NCBI GenBank assembly: GCA_041389885.1
Contig: JAWKRB010000037.1
Span: 7,490 to 71,489, forward strand
Source of the DNA: JAWKRB01 sp041389885
GTDB lineage: Bacteria > Myxococcota_A > Polyangia > Polyangiales > Ga0077539
DNA length: 64,000 bases
Reading direction: 5' to 3'
Shown here one piece after another: positions 1-8,825 of the stretch; position 1 is the stretch's first letter; every line of letters starts with the position of its first letter. The position numbers and the translations under genes were made by a program. Below the pieces are notes generated by a model. That model was not told where the DNA came from. It saw nothing but the letters and a program-made list of their open reading frames with translations, and ran no database searches.

Positions 1-634
1 GCGTGCGCCCCGCGGTCTCCGCGCTCGCGTAGGGCACCGGACGCGGCGTGAGCGCGGTCGCTGCGGCGACCTCCTCGGCGCGAAAGCGGGTGCAGGGTAC
101 TTCGTTCGCCACACGCTCCGCGTGCGCCTCGGCTCCCGTGGTTCGGCGGAGGTGCTGGACCAGGCGCTCCTGATGCACGCGGTCCTCGGCGCGACGCGCG
201 TCGTCGGGGTCGGTGTCCCAGGTGGGGCGATCGAGCAGGGGGATGCCAGCCTTGGCGAAGACGATCAGCACGAAGGTCGCGCAGGTGAGACCCGCTTCTC
301 CCTCGAGCTTGACCACGCCACGATCGTCGACGTGTGCGCGATCAAGCGCGAGACCGTAGGGCACGCTCTGGTTCTCGGCGCGTCTGGAGACGAGCTCGGC
401 GGCGAAGGCCAGGTCATCGAGGGCAGCCGCCGAGAGGGCGGGCTCCACCCATCCTGTGCGGACGGGGAGCGCCTCGTCGTCGCGAAGAACGTGGTGCCAG
501 GCGAGGTGGAGATGGCGGGGGGCGTCGTCGGCGGAGCGCAGGTAGGCGATTCCACCGTGGGTGTGCACCGGGCTCGGTCCGAGCGTCGCGGCCGCGGGCA
601 CCGTCAGCGCGTCGGTGCGCCAACGGGGACTCAT
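1..634 (-). CDS. Partial hypothetical protein with a papain-like Cys motif, coupled to the ImmA-type gene
   Basis: The frame is open from an ATG at 634 to the window edge (211 codons, no stop), so the C-terminus is missing. The ATG overlaps the TGA of the upstream HTH/ImmA gene in an ATGA arrangement, which fixes the start and implies translational coupling. About residues 120-140 hold a Gly-Leu-Thr-Cys-Ala-Thr-Phe-Val segment followed by a hydrophobic helix. That pattern resembles the nucleophile-Cys helix of papain-like/NlpC-type peptidases; the His partner would lie beyond the edge or is absent. I do not recognise the family. The peptidase idea is inference from one motif. Together the two genes look like a regulator/protease and effector-like pair. 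Confidence 0.6.
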   Translation of the reverse strand, partial: MSPRWRTDALTVPAAATLGPSPVHTHGGIAYLRSADDAPRHLHLAWHHVLRDDEALPVRTGWVEPALSAAALDDLAFAAELVSRRAENQSVPYGLALDRAHVDDRGVVKLEGEAGLTCATFVLIVFAKAGIPLLDRPTWDTDPDDARRAEDRVHQERLVQHLRRTTGAEAHAERVANEVPCTRFRAEEVAAATALTPRPVPYASAETAGRT

Positions 635-2136
635 CTCAGCCGGCTCTCGATGTCCGCGAGCTCGGCCTCGGAGAGGGCCCCGCGCGCGCGCATCGCCTCG
701 ATCGCGCGCCCGAAGAACGCGGTCCGCGTGCGCTGGAGCGCGTCGGGCACGGGCCGCGTGGCGACGAGCGCGGCCGTGAGCACCGCCGGCGGGAACTCGG
801 TCACGTCGATCGCGTCGAGGAGCGCCGCCGCGGCGGGCCAGTCTGCGTCGAGCAGGTAGTCGTCGAGCCGCTCGCCCACGGCGAAGGCCGCCGCCCGCGG
901 ACGGCCGGCGCGGAGCGCCTCTCTGGCCCGCGCGAGGCAGAGGTCGAGGGCGGCGCGCGCGTTGGCCGCCGCCGTCGCGCGGACCCCGTCGAGCCATGCG
1001 GGAGGGTCGTCGCGCGTCAGCACATCGGCGGGAAGGGAGGCATCGAGCGGGTGCGTCGCGAGGAGCTTCTGAGCCAGGAGGGGCGTCTCGTCGTCGCACA
1101 GCAGGGACGAGAGCGGTCGGGAGACCCCTCCTCCAGCCCCCTCGTCGCCCATCTGCTGGGCGAGCCCGCGATCGATCCATCCGAGGTTGCCGAGGTGCAG
1201 CGAGGCGATCTTCCACGGCGTGTCGAAATGCTCTCGCACGAGAGACACCCTCTGGCGGGCCTCGGTGCGGTCGGACGTCGCGTCAGCGCGGCCGCCGAGG
1301 AGGGCTGAGACCCCTCGATGCGGGATCAGGAACTCCGCCGCGAAGCCCTTGGCCCGGCTCTCGAGGAGCGCACCGGGAGAGGGCTTGGCGGTTCGCGTCG
1401 CCGAGTCTGCGTCGTCGAGGGCGACCTGCACGGAGCCGGGCTTCGTCGGATCGAAGAGCAGGTGGCAGAGCTCATGGGCGAGGCAGACCCTCGTGAGCCG
1501 CGGGTTGTTCGAGAGTTCGAGGTCGTCCATCGAGAGTACCGCGGCCGCGGCGGCGCGCTCGGCATCGAGGATCGACGCCGCGCGCAGCCCCTCGGTGGAG
1601 ATCTGTGCGCGGGTGACGGCGACGCCGAGGCGTTGTTCGCAGAGGGCGGGGAGGTCGTCGAGGGGCGCGTCACCGAGTCTGAGGTCATCGCGCACCCGAC
1701 GGGCAAGGCGATACCCCTGCCTCGCGGCGTCCCGCGGCTGGGGCCCGGCGCAGGAGACGGGACCCATCGCCAACCGGGTCGCGGTCCGCCCTCCCCCCAT
1801 CCCGAGGTCGAGCGCCGCAAGCACCCTGGCGCCATGAAGCGCCCGCGTCAGGGGGGCGAGATCGGCGGCATCGAAGTCCTGATACGCGCTGTGGAGCAGG
1901 AACACCGTCGCGGCGGGTGCGTCGTCGGCAGGTTTCACGATCGCGCCTGTCAGCTCTTCGGCATCGACGCCATGAAAGACCGCGAGTCGTTCAAGCGCGC
2001 CGGGGTTGTGCCCCTCTTCGGCGCCGGTGAGCTCCTCCAGCCGGAGTCCAGCCCGCTCGGCGCACGCGCCCCGAGAGAGTCCGCCGAGTTTGCGGAGTAG
2101 CTCCAAGGCCCTCCCCGCCTCGGCGTTTGCGCTCAT
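631..2136 (-). CDS. HTH-domain protein with ImmA/IrrE-type metalloprotease domain
   Basis: The product has 501 residues. The first ~50 residues read as a short XRE-like helix-turn-helix (LSRGACAERAGLRLEELTGA). About residue 220 carries the zinc-metalloprotease signature HELCH inside AHELCHLLFD, typical of the ImmA/IrrE (M78/DUF955) family. In that family the HExxH domain often follows an HTH and cleaves a repressor or toxin-like partner. The ~250-residue C-terminal part is Ala/Leu-rich, helical and unassigned. The stop overlaps the next gene (ATGA), so the two proteins are made together. The gene sits upstream of a TPR protein and a DISARM core, which suits a defence or stress context. The protease assignment rests on the motif; the substrate is unknown. 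Confidence 0.8.
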   Translation of the reverse strand: MSANAEAGRALELLRKLGGLSRGACAERAGLRLEELTGAEEGHNPGALERLAVFHGVDAEELTGAIVKPADDAPAATVFLLHSAYQDFDAADLAPLTRALHGARVLAALDLGMGGGRTATRLAMGPVSCAGPQPRDAARQGYRLARRVRDDLRLGDAPLDDLPALCEQRLGVAVTRAQISTEGLRAASILDAERAAAAAVLSMDDLELSNNPRLTRVCLAHELCHLLFDPTKPGSVQVALDDADSATRTAKPSPGALLESRAKGFAAEFLIPHRGVSALLGGRADATSDRTEARQRVSLVREHFDTPWKIASLHLGNLGWIDRGLAQQMGDEGAGGGVSRPLSSLLCDDETPLLAQKLLATHPLDASLPADVLTRDDPPAWLDGVRATAAANARAALDLCLARAREALRAGRPRAAAFAVGERLDDYLLDADWPAAAALLDAIDVTEFPPAVLTAALVATRPVPDALQRTRTAFFGRAIEAMRARGALSEAELADIESRLR

Positions 2137-2270
2137 TGCGCCGTATTACTGGCGGGTCGAGAGAGTGTCAACGATGGCACTCTGCGCGCCAACGCGTGGG
2201 CCCTCGGGGTCCAACCGCCGGGAGGGCGCGCGGCAGCGCGGTGGCGGCCCAGCTCACCGACAGGGGGCAC

Positions 2271-2529
2271 GATCCCTTTCAAGGTCGCGACGCCCGGCGC
2301 GGGGGTTCGCAGCCCTTCCGACGCGCGGGATCGGTGCTCACCCCAGGCAACAATTGGAGGTCGCCCGTCCTTCGACGGGCTGCAATTACCTGAAACCACT
2401 TGATGTTCAATGGATCTGACTGCAACCCCGCGAAGGCGGGGTGACCCCGATGTTGCCTGGGGTGAGCACCGATCCCGCGTCGGAAGGGCTGCGAACCCCA
2501 GCGCCGGGCGTCGCGACCTGAAAGGGATC
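2271..2529. repeat. Large near-perfect inverted repeat in a 490-base intergenic region
   Basis: The gap 2137-2627 has no convincing gene. Arms of about 80 bases (2271-2352 and 2451-2529) are reverse complements with only a few mismatches and a two-base indel. Each begins with GATCCCTTTC and contains GGTTCGCAGCCCTTCCGACG. The ~98-base centre holds a weaker second pair: CCGTCCTTCGACGGGCTGCA on the left and the hairpin CCCCGCGAAGGCGGGG on the right. The whole would fold as a long hairpin in DNA or RNA. It resembles a MITE or REP-type palindromic element, and no transposase is nearby. It is unlike the composite repeats at 4.7, 33 and 52 kb. Confidence 0.75.
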
Positions 2530-2627
2530 CAGGGGCACCCGGCGGTCGGACAGGGGCGCACGCTGGGGAATGCAGGAGCCCTGGGAGCGCTTGAGGGGTC
2601 TGGCGCGATGACGATACAACGCCGCCG

Positions 2628-4592
2628 ATGACGGAGCTGCTCCCCGACGTCGGGACCTGGGCGGAGCGGATTCTCGACGAGCTACGCCGGGAGCCTGGGG
2701 TGGTGTACGTCGACGGCGGCGTGGGCAGCGGGCGCGGCGAGCTCGTGCGACGACTCGGCGAGCTTGAGCCTCGCGTACGCACGCTGGAGTTCCTGCAGCT
2801 CACGCACGCCGACGCCACGAGCACGGCCTTTCTCGAGTGTTCGGCGATGCTCCCGGCGGGGGGCCGTCCCCGGCTCGAGACCGGGAGCGACGCGGAGCTG
2901 CACCGCACCGCCCGTCGCGTGTTTCGGTCGGCGGGCGAGCTGGGGCTGGTGCCCGTGCTGCGGGTGCCTGAGAGCTGGGAGGCTGCGTCCCGCGCCCGCC
3001 CCGGCAGCGACGCGGGCGAGCGACGCGGGCGCCACCTCCTCGACGCCCTCACGCAGTCCGGCTGCACCGCGGTCGTGGTGGCCGACGCCGCCCTCTCCGC
3101 CGCCGCCCTCGGGATCGACCGCGCGCACCGCCTCCCGCCGCACGTCGTCCCCCTCGAAGCGCTCGGCGCGATCCGATGGCGCGAGTACGGCGACGCCTTC
3201 GAGACGCTCCTCGCAGAGGCCCCTCCCACCCTGGGCGCGTCTCCCTTCGCGTGGCGCCTCGCGGTCGGCGCGGTCGCCCTCGGCGCGCGGCCCGACACGG
3301 CGCTCGCGGCGCTTCGATCGCGCCCGGTGCTCCCGGCCATCGCCGGGCTGCTCGCGACACAGATCCAGCGCTCGACGCTCGACGGCGCCGTGGCCTGGAT
3401 GCTCGCCCTGCGTCGGCCTCTGCCCCGCGCGGACATCCTCGGTGCGTCTGGGGTCGACGCGGCTCAGCTCCCGCTGCTCACCGATTGCATCGGATATGGC
3501 GAGGAGCGGGTGCGCGTGGCGAGCGCCGTTCGCGCGGCGCTGACGACGGCGCTCGGGGACGCGCGTCGAGCGACGGTCGCCCAGCACGACGCGCTCGCCG
3601 CGCGCTATGAGCGCCTCGACGGGCTCGCAGACCCCTCTGCCCTCGCCCCCGAGGCCCTTCAGGCGTGGTGTGAGAAGGTCCACCACGCCGCGCACGGCAG
3701 CGCGGACTCCAGGGGGCTCTGGAGCGAACAGGCACTCCCCTCCCCCGAGCTCTATTGGGATCGCGCCCGGCGCTTGAGCGTCGAGGAGCACGACTTTCAG
3801 GGCGCCGCCGAGATCTACCGGCGCTGCGTCACGCGCTTTCCCGACGACGACTACGGATGGCAGTACCTCGCGTTCAACCTCCAGCGTTCGAAGGGCGCCC
3901 GCGCGGAGGTCGAGGGCGCCTTTCGCCGGTCCGTCGCGCTGGCCCCAGAGAACCCCTGGTGGAACGCACGTCTGGTCTCGTTTCTCATCGACGACGCGCA
4001 GCCCGGCGCCGCCCTCCGCGAGTGGGACGCGGCCGTCGATCGGATCGACGTCGACGGCTCGCAGAGCCAACGCGCCTCGGGGTTGGCCGAGTCGTTTCAC
4101 GATTGGATCGCCGAGGCCTGGCACCGTGCCGGTCGCACGCACCGCGCCGCCCAGATCATGGGCGCGATCCCCGCGGAGGTCCTCGAGCGCACGTCGGCGA
4201 AGGTCCGTCGCTTCGCAGAGGCGCTTCGCCACGAAGACCCCGCCGCAGGGGGTGAGCGCGAGGAGTGGGCGACCTTTCTGCAGAAGATCGAGGCTCGCAC
4301 CGGCGCGTCTGCCGCCCTCGCCCACGCGGCCCGCACGCTCTGGGCGGACCTGCGCCGCGAGCTCGGTCCCGAGCTCCCCGAGCCCGCCGCGGACCTGACC
4401 GCCGATCGCGCGCGGTTTCAGTTCTCCTGGAGCTACGCGACGCTCTACGTCGAGATCGAGATCGACGCCTCGGGGGGGATCGTGTGGTTCGCGCGGGACC
4501 GCCTCGCCAAGACCTCCGAGGGCGTTGAAGATCCTGTGGAGGCGCTCCCCGAGGCGCTCCTGCCCTGGCTCCGCCGGGTCATCGATGGCTGA
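2628..4592 (+). CDS. TPR protein with degenerate P-loop-like N-terminus
   Basis: The product has 654 residues and starts at an ATG. Residues about 25-39 (VVYVDGGVGSGRGEL) look like a Walker A strand-loop in which the invariant Lys is Arg, so ATP binding is doubtful. The middle is Ala/Leu-rich and helical. About 385-460 are TPR-like (YRRCVTRFPDDDYGWQYLA, then FRRSVALAPENPWWN). The last ~70 residues form a different, probably beta-rich domain (FSWSYATLYVEIEID). The layout suggests a STAND-like or scaffold protein, but I cannot name a family. It is flanked by two different palindromic repeats and lies just upstream of the DISARM genes, so an accessory defence role is possible but unproven. Confidence 0.75.
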   Translation: MTELLPDVGTWAERILDELRREPGVVYVDGGVGSGRGELVRRLGELEPRVRTLEFLQLTHADATSTAFLECSAMLPAGGRPRLETGSDAELHRTARRVFRSAGELGLVPVLRVPESWEAASRARPGSDAGERRGRHLLDALTQSGCTAVVVADAALSAAALGIDRAHRLPPHVVPLEALGAIRWREYGDAFETLLAEAPPTLGASPFAWRLAVGAVALGARPDTALAALRSRPVLPAIAGLLATQIQRSTLDGAVAWMLALRRPLPRADILGASGVDAAQLPLLTDCIGYGEERVRVASAVRAALTTALGDARRATVAQHDALAARYERLDGLADPSALAPEALQAWCEKVHHAAHGSADSRGLWSEQALPSPELYWDRARRLSVEEHDFQGAAEIYRRCVTRFPDDDYGWQYLAFNLQRSKGARAEVEGAFRRSVALAPENPWWNARLVSFLIDDAQPGAALREWDAAVDRIDVDGSQSQRASGLAESFHDWIAEAWHRAGRTHRAAQIMGAIPAEVLERTSAKVRRFAEALRHEDPAAGGEREEWATFLQKIEARTGASAALAHAARTLWADLRRELGPELPEPAADLTADRARFQFSWSYATLYVEIEIDASGGIVWFARDRLAKTSEGVEDPVEALPEALLPWLRRVIDG

Positions 4593-4670
4593 GCGCTACG
4601 CGCAGCTCTCGCGCGAGACGCGGGTCTTTCGGCTCGCGCGGCGCGGGGGCGGCCACCTCCCCGCGCCGCC

Positions 4671-5286
4671 CCTCGTCCCTTCGACCCAGCGCGGGGCCCC
4701 TCCACCCCCGCCCCCTCCTCCATAGGCTTCGCCGATGGAGGAGGGGCTGCGTCCTTCGGGTGGATGCTCCGCGTCGAACTGCCCTTGGGATGCGTCCTTG
4801 CCTGAGACCGCGCGGATGTGTCTGCCATGCCTTGTGTCTCAGCCCCTCCTCCATCGGCGAAGCCCATGGAGGAGGGCGAGGGTGGAGGGGCCCCGCGTCG
4901 GGTCGAAGGGACGCGGGGCGGTGTGGACAGGGGCAGACCAGAAACGCATCACGCTTGTTTTCAAGCGGATTCCTGACTTATGTGTCGAACGCAGCGCCTC
5001 GGGAAAAGGGGTTCTTCGGTCGGGCAGAGGTCATGGTGGGTACCGGGGACGTCCGCAGATTCTACCCATTCCTACCCCTTGCAGAGCGTCTCTCCCGAGG
5101 CGGGAGAGGGCGCGCGGTAGCGCGGTGTGGGCCCGCGGCGCGAGTTCACCTCAACCCTTCAAATCCCCTGTGGAAAGTTACTAGAGCGTCGGCCGATTGG
5201 AGCTTGCGAGGGCGCTCGGTGGCGGGCTGGGGGCCTGCGGCGTGGGTTCACCTCTACCCTTCACTTCCCCTGTGGAGAGGTGCGAG
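4671..5286. repeat. Composite palindromic repeat, copy R1
   Basis: The 820-base gap before drmA is made of repeat modules shared with 32.8-33.3, 51.7-52.3 and 63.8-64.0 kb. Module B: inverted arms 4671-4746 and 4842-4913 (core CTTCGCCGATGGAGGAGGGG) around a ~95-base loop that is conserved between copies. Module C: 4934-4995, containing the hairpin CGCTTGTTTTCAAGCG and ending GTGTCGAACGCAGC. Module A: two copies, 5140-5184 and 5240-5286, with core CCCTTCAAATCCCCTGTGGA. The short open frames inside are by-products of the repeat and I do not call them genes. The bases from 5287 to 5411 probably carry the drmA promoter, but no clear -35/-10 is visible. Confidence 0.85.
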
Positions 5287-5411
5287 CAAGACGGTCCTCG
5301 TGCCGATTGGAGCGGCGCTCCCGGTACGCCCCAGGCGTGGGCAGCGCGAAGCTTCGATCCTGATGGACACTTTTGTGGTAGATCGCCCCCGGTTCTGGCG
5401 TGGGAGGAGCG

Positions 5412-8400
5412 ATGTCGATGACGACCCCGGTGGCGGTGCGTGAAGAGCTGGTCGAGGCGCTGCGGCGCGATCTCATCGGGCCTCGCCCGGCGGACCGCGA
5501 CGAGCGCGAGGTGCTCGATCAGCCGCCGTCACGTTGGTACCTCACGGGCTTTCTCGCGCCCATCGACGCGCCCGACGAGCAGCGCAGCGACCCCCTGGCG
5601 CAAGAGTCCCTCGACCTGGGCGGAGACGAAGGCGACGGAGACGACACCTCCGCCCCCGAGGCGCCCGCGGCGCGGCGGGTGTTCTTCCCCTCGTCCATCG
5701 GGCTGAGCGTGCTGGTGCCGGGCGACGCGACCTCGCTCACGGTCACCGCCACCTGGGGGGAGTACCGCACCGGCAGGGACGACGCCGACGCCGAAACGCC
5801 CCGAACCCACGATCGTGACGAGCGCTGGACCCGCACGCCCCGGGCCGAGACCGTCGAGCTCCCCCTGACCCGTCGGGGCCGACACCGCGTCGAGCTCCCC
5901 GACAGCGGCGGGCTCCTGGTGGTGATGTCGGCGCAGTCGGTGCGGGGCGGCGTCGTCGAGCTGGTCCCGAAGGGCACCCGCGCGGTCTCGATCTTTCTCG
6001 TGAACCAGCGGGTCGCGCGGGACGAGCAGCGGCGAGACGAGTGCTTCATCTTTCAAGCGCGCCTCGCGGTGCAGTGCGAGCGGTCGTTCGTTCCCCGCCC
6101 CGACCTCCGCGGGAGAGACACGGGCGACCCCGACGAGCGCGTCGCTGAGCTCCAGCACCGCGACGTCTTCGAGTACGCCGTCGGACACGGCGTCTCGACC
6201 CACGCCCTCTGCGACCCCGGCGCCCGCTGCCACGCCGTCGAGACCACCTGGATGCCCAGCGCCGAGGTCGAGAAGGTCGTGCCGGGTGTGCTCCCCGACC
6301 CCACGGTGGAGCTCGGCATGGCCGCCCTCGCCGACAAGGTCGACGCCGCCGACCCCGCCCTCTGCCTGGGGGGCCTGGGGAGCGCCTACGCCGCCTGGAT
6401 CACCGCTCAGCGCGCCACCGACCCCGGCACCCCCTCCCGCGCCGCCGTCGCCACCGAGCTCCTCGACCGGGCCGAGTACGCCCGCGAGCGCATCGACGCG
6501 GGCGTCTCGCTGCTCTCGCAGAACCCCGAGGCCCGCCGCTGCTTCGCGGCGATGAACCGGGCCATGGCCGCCGCGGCCCGCCAGCGCTCGCCCGAGCTGT
6601 ACGCCTCTGGGAGACCTCCGCCCGCGTGGCGTCCCTTTCAGCTCGCCTTCGTGCTGATGAACCTCCGGGGCCTGATCGAGCCCGATCACCCCGAGCGACG
6701 TCTCGTGGACCTGTTGTTCTTCCCGACCGGCGGCGGAAAGACCGAGGCCTACCTGGGCATCGCGGCCTTCGCGATCCTCTGGCGACGGCGGCAGAACCCT
6801 GGTCCTCGGGGCGCGGGGGTGAGCGTGCTCATGCGCTACACCCTGCGGCTGCTGACCCTCGACCAGCTCGGCCGCGCCGCGACCCTCGTGTGCGCACTCG
6901 AGCTGCTCCGACGCGAAGCGCCCGAGGTGTGGGGCGCGTGGCCCTTCGAGATCGGCCTCTGGGTGGGCAAGGGCGCGACGCCCAACGACATGGGCGAGAA
7001 GGGCGACAAGCGCGACGACACCGCCCGCGCTCGCACGCTGGCCTACCAGGGAGACAGCAAGAAGCCCCTGCCCATCCCCATCGAGACCTGCCCCTGGTGC
7101 GGCGAGAAGTTCACCCCGGCCTCGTTTCGGCTCACCCCCAACGCCGACAAGCCCTCGAACCTGGTGATCGCCTGCGTCTCTCGAAAGCGCGGCGCCGACG
7201 CCTGCGCGTTCACGGGCAACCACGCCCTGCCGATCCTCGCCGTGGACCAGGCGCTCTACCGCCGCCTCCCGTGCTTCGTGATCGCCACGGTGGACAAGTT
7301 CGCGAACCTCCCTTGGGTCGGGCGCACGGGCGCCCTCCTGGGACACGTCGACCGCCACGCCCCCGACGGCTTCTACGGCCCCTGCGACCCGATGCTCGGG
7401 GCGAAGATCCCCGGCGGCAGGCTCCCGCCCCCCGAACTGATCATTCAAGACGAGCTCCACCTCATCTCGGGTCCCCTCGGGACCATGGTGGGGCTCTACG
7501 AGACCGCCCTCGACTGGCTCTGCACCGAGCGCGCGGGCGAGCGGTCGATCGGGCCGAAGATCATCGCCTCGACCGCCACGGTGCGAAGGGCGCAGTCGCA
7601 GATCCAGGCCCTGTTCGCGCGGCGCGGCGTCGAGGTCTTTCCTCCCCCCGGGCCCGACCGACGGGACTCGTTCTTCGCGCGCACTGTCGCGCCCACGGAG
7701 AAGAACGCCCGGCGGTACATCGGCGTCGCGGCCCAGGGTCGATCCCTCAAGGTGGTGCTCCTGCGCACGTACATCGCGCTCCTCGGCGCGGCGCAGCGGC
7801 GCTACGCCGCCCTCGGCGGAAGGCGCAAGAGCAACCCCGCCGACCCGTACATGTCCCTCCTCGGGTACTTCAACAGCTTGAGGGAGCTCGGCGGCAGCCG
7901 TCGCATCGTCGAAGACGAGGTGACCTCGCGCCTGCGCACCTACGCGACGCGGGTGCGCGTCGGAGACCCGACCGGGGGAGACTTCGCCTCGCGCAGCCTC
8001 GGCGAGGTCGTCGAGCTGACCAGCCGCGAGAGCACCGCGAAGGTCGCCCAGGCGAAGCGGCGTCTGGCCGAAGGCTTCGAGTCCGACGAGCGGGTCGATG
8101 TCGCCCTGGCGACGAACATGATCTCCGTGGGCCTCGACATCACCCGCCTCGGGCTGATGGTGGTGCTGGGTCAGCCCAAGATGGCCGCGGAGTACATCCA
8201 GACGACCAGTCGCGTCGGCCGGGACGACGAGCGCCCCGGGCTCGTGGTGACCCTGCTGAACATCCATCGCCCCCGCGACCGCTCGCACTTCGAGCGCTTC
8301 GAGGCGTGGCACGCGTCGTTCTACCGCGCGGTGGAGGCCACCAGCGTGACGCCCTTCTCGCCCCGCGCGGTCGACCGCGGGATCGCCGCCGTCACCGTCG

Positions 8401-8825
8401 CCCTCGCCCGCCACGGCATCGCCGCGATGACCCCTCCCCTCGCGGCGGGATCGCTCCACGACCGCCGCGCGCAGGTGAACTTCGTCGCCGAGGTCGTGGG
8501 CGACCGCGCCGCCGCCCACGGGGGCCTCACCCCCGCCGACGCCGAGGCGCTCCGCTCGAAGCTCCGCGGGCGCGTGCAGGACCTGCTCGACGCCTGGGAG
8601 CAGATCGCCCGCGAGCACGACGAGACGGGCGGGTTGGAGTACCAGCGCGAGCTCCACCGCGGCGCGCGGCTGCTTCACGACCCCCTCGACCCCGCGCTGC
8701 GGGACGCGTCGAGCGCGGTGAGAAAGTTTCGCGCGCGGCGCTCGCTGCGCGACGTCGAGCCGCAGGTGAAGCTCTGGGTGAAGCGCCTCGACGGCGCGGA
8801 GCTCGACCAGGAGGAGGCGACGTGA
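5412..8825 (+). CDS. drmA: DISARM helicase DrmA
   Basis: The product is an SF2-type helicase of 1137 residues. Walker A is FPTGGGKTEAYLG (about 437-449). A DEAD-box equivalent occurs in IIQDELHLISGP (about 677-688), the motif style of DrmA proteins. Motif III-like ASTATVRRAQ is near 719. The C-terminal helicase lobe carries ATNMISVGLDI and QTTSRVGRD (about 895-940). A Cys pair CPWCGEKF near 560 with further Cys ~30 residues on suggests an inserted zinc site. GGAGGAG immediately precedes ATG 5412; ATG 5418 has better spacing and is the alternative start. The order helicase, DUF1998, PLD with overlapping starts is the drmA-drmB-drmC core of DISARM, which restricts incoming phage DNA. No DISARM methyltransferase (drmMI or drmMII) is seen nearby. 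Confidence 0.9.
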   Translation: MSMTTPVAVREELVEALRRDLIGPRPADRDEREVLDQPPSRWYLTGFLAPIDAPDEQRSDPLAQESLDLGGDEGDGDDTSAPEAPAARRVFFPSSIGLSVLVPGDATSLTVTATWGEYRTGRDDADAETPRTHDRDERWTRTPRAETVELPLTRRGRHRVELPDSGGLLVVMSAQSVRGGVVELVPKGTRAVSIFLVNQRVARDEQRRDECFIFQARLAVQCERSFVPRPDLRGRDTGDPDERVAELQHRDVFEYAVGHGVSTHALCDPGARCHAVETTWMPSAEVEKVVPGVLPDPTVELGMAALADKVDAADPALCLGGLGSAYAAWITAQRATDPGTPSRAAVATELLDRAEYARERIDAGVSLLSQNPEARRCFAAMNRAMAAAARQRSPELYASGRPPPAWRPFQLAFVLMNLRGLIEPDHPERRLVDLLFFPTGGGKTEAYLGIAAFAILWRRRQNPGPRGAGVSVLMRYTLRLLTLDQLGRAATLVCALELLRREAPEVWGAWPFEIGLWVGKGATPNDMGEKGDKRDDTARARTLAYQGDSKKPLPIPIETCPWCGEKFTPASFRLTPNADKPSNLVIACVSRKRGADACAFTGNHALPILAVDQALYRRLPCFVIATVDKFANLPWVGRTGALLGHVDRHAPDGFYGPCDPMLGAKIPGGRLPPPELIIQDELHLISGPLGTMVGLYETALDWLCTERAGERSIGPKIIASTATVRRAQSQIQALFARRGVEVFPPPGPDRRDSFFARTVAPTEKNARRYIGVAAQGRSLKVVLLRTYIALLGAAQRRYAALGGRRKSNPADPYMSLLGYFNSLRELGGSRRIVEDEVTSRLRTYATRVRVGDPTGGDFASRSLGEVVELTSRESTAKVAQAKRRLAEGFESDERVDVALATNMISVGLDITRLGLMVVLGQPKMAAEYIQTTSRVGRDDERPGLVVTLLNIHRPRDRSHFERFEAWHASFYRAVEATSVTPFSPRAVDRGIAAVTVALARHGIAAMTPPLAAGSLHDRRAQVNFVAEVVGDRAAAHGGLTPADAEALRSKLRGRVQDLLDAWEQIAREHDETGGLEYQRELHRGARLLHDPLDPALRDASSAVRKFRARRSLRDVEPQVKLWVKRLDGAELDQEEAT

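Noticed and set aside
4671..5286. Possibility that the recurring repeats are a CRISPR array.
   Set aside because: The copies are tens of kilobases apart, are large and palindromic, and lack regular spacers or cas genes.
4735..5443. Short plus-strand open frames within repeat R1, with look-alikes in R2 and R3.
   Set aside because: They follow the repeat itself, differ in frame and length between copies, and have no ribosome site or domain.
5529..8678. A ~1050-codon open frame on the minus strand opposite drmA.
   Set aside because: It is antisense to a clear helicase. High GC gives long open antisense frames, and its composition has no domain motif.
6626..8821. Long plus-strand open frame overlapping drmA in another frame and running into drmB.
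   Set aside because: Only the drmB part (from 8822) has protein-like motifs; the earlier part is Arg/Pro-rich by-product sequence.
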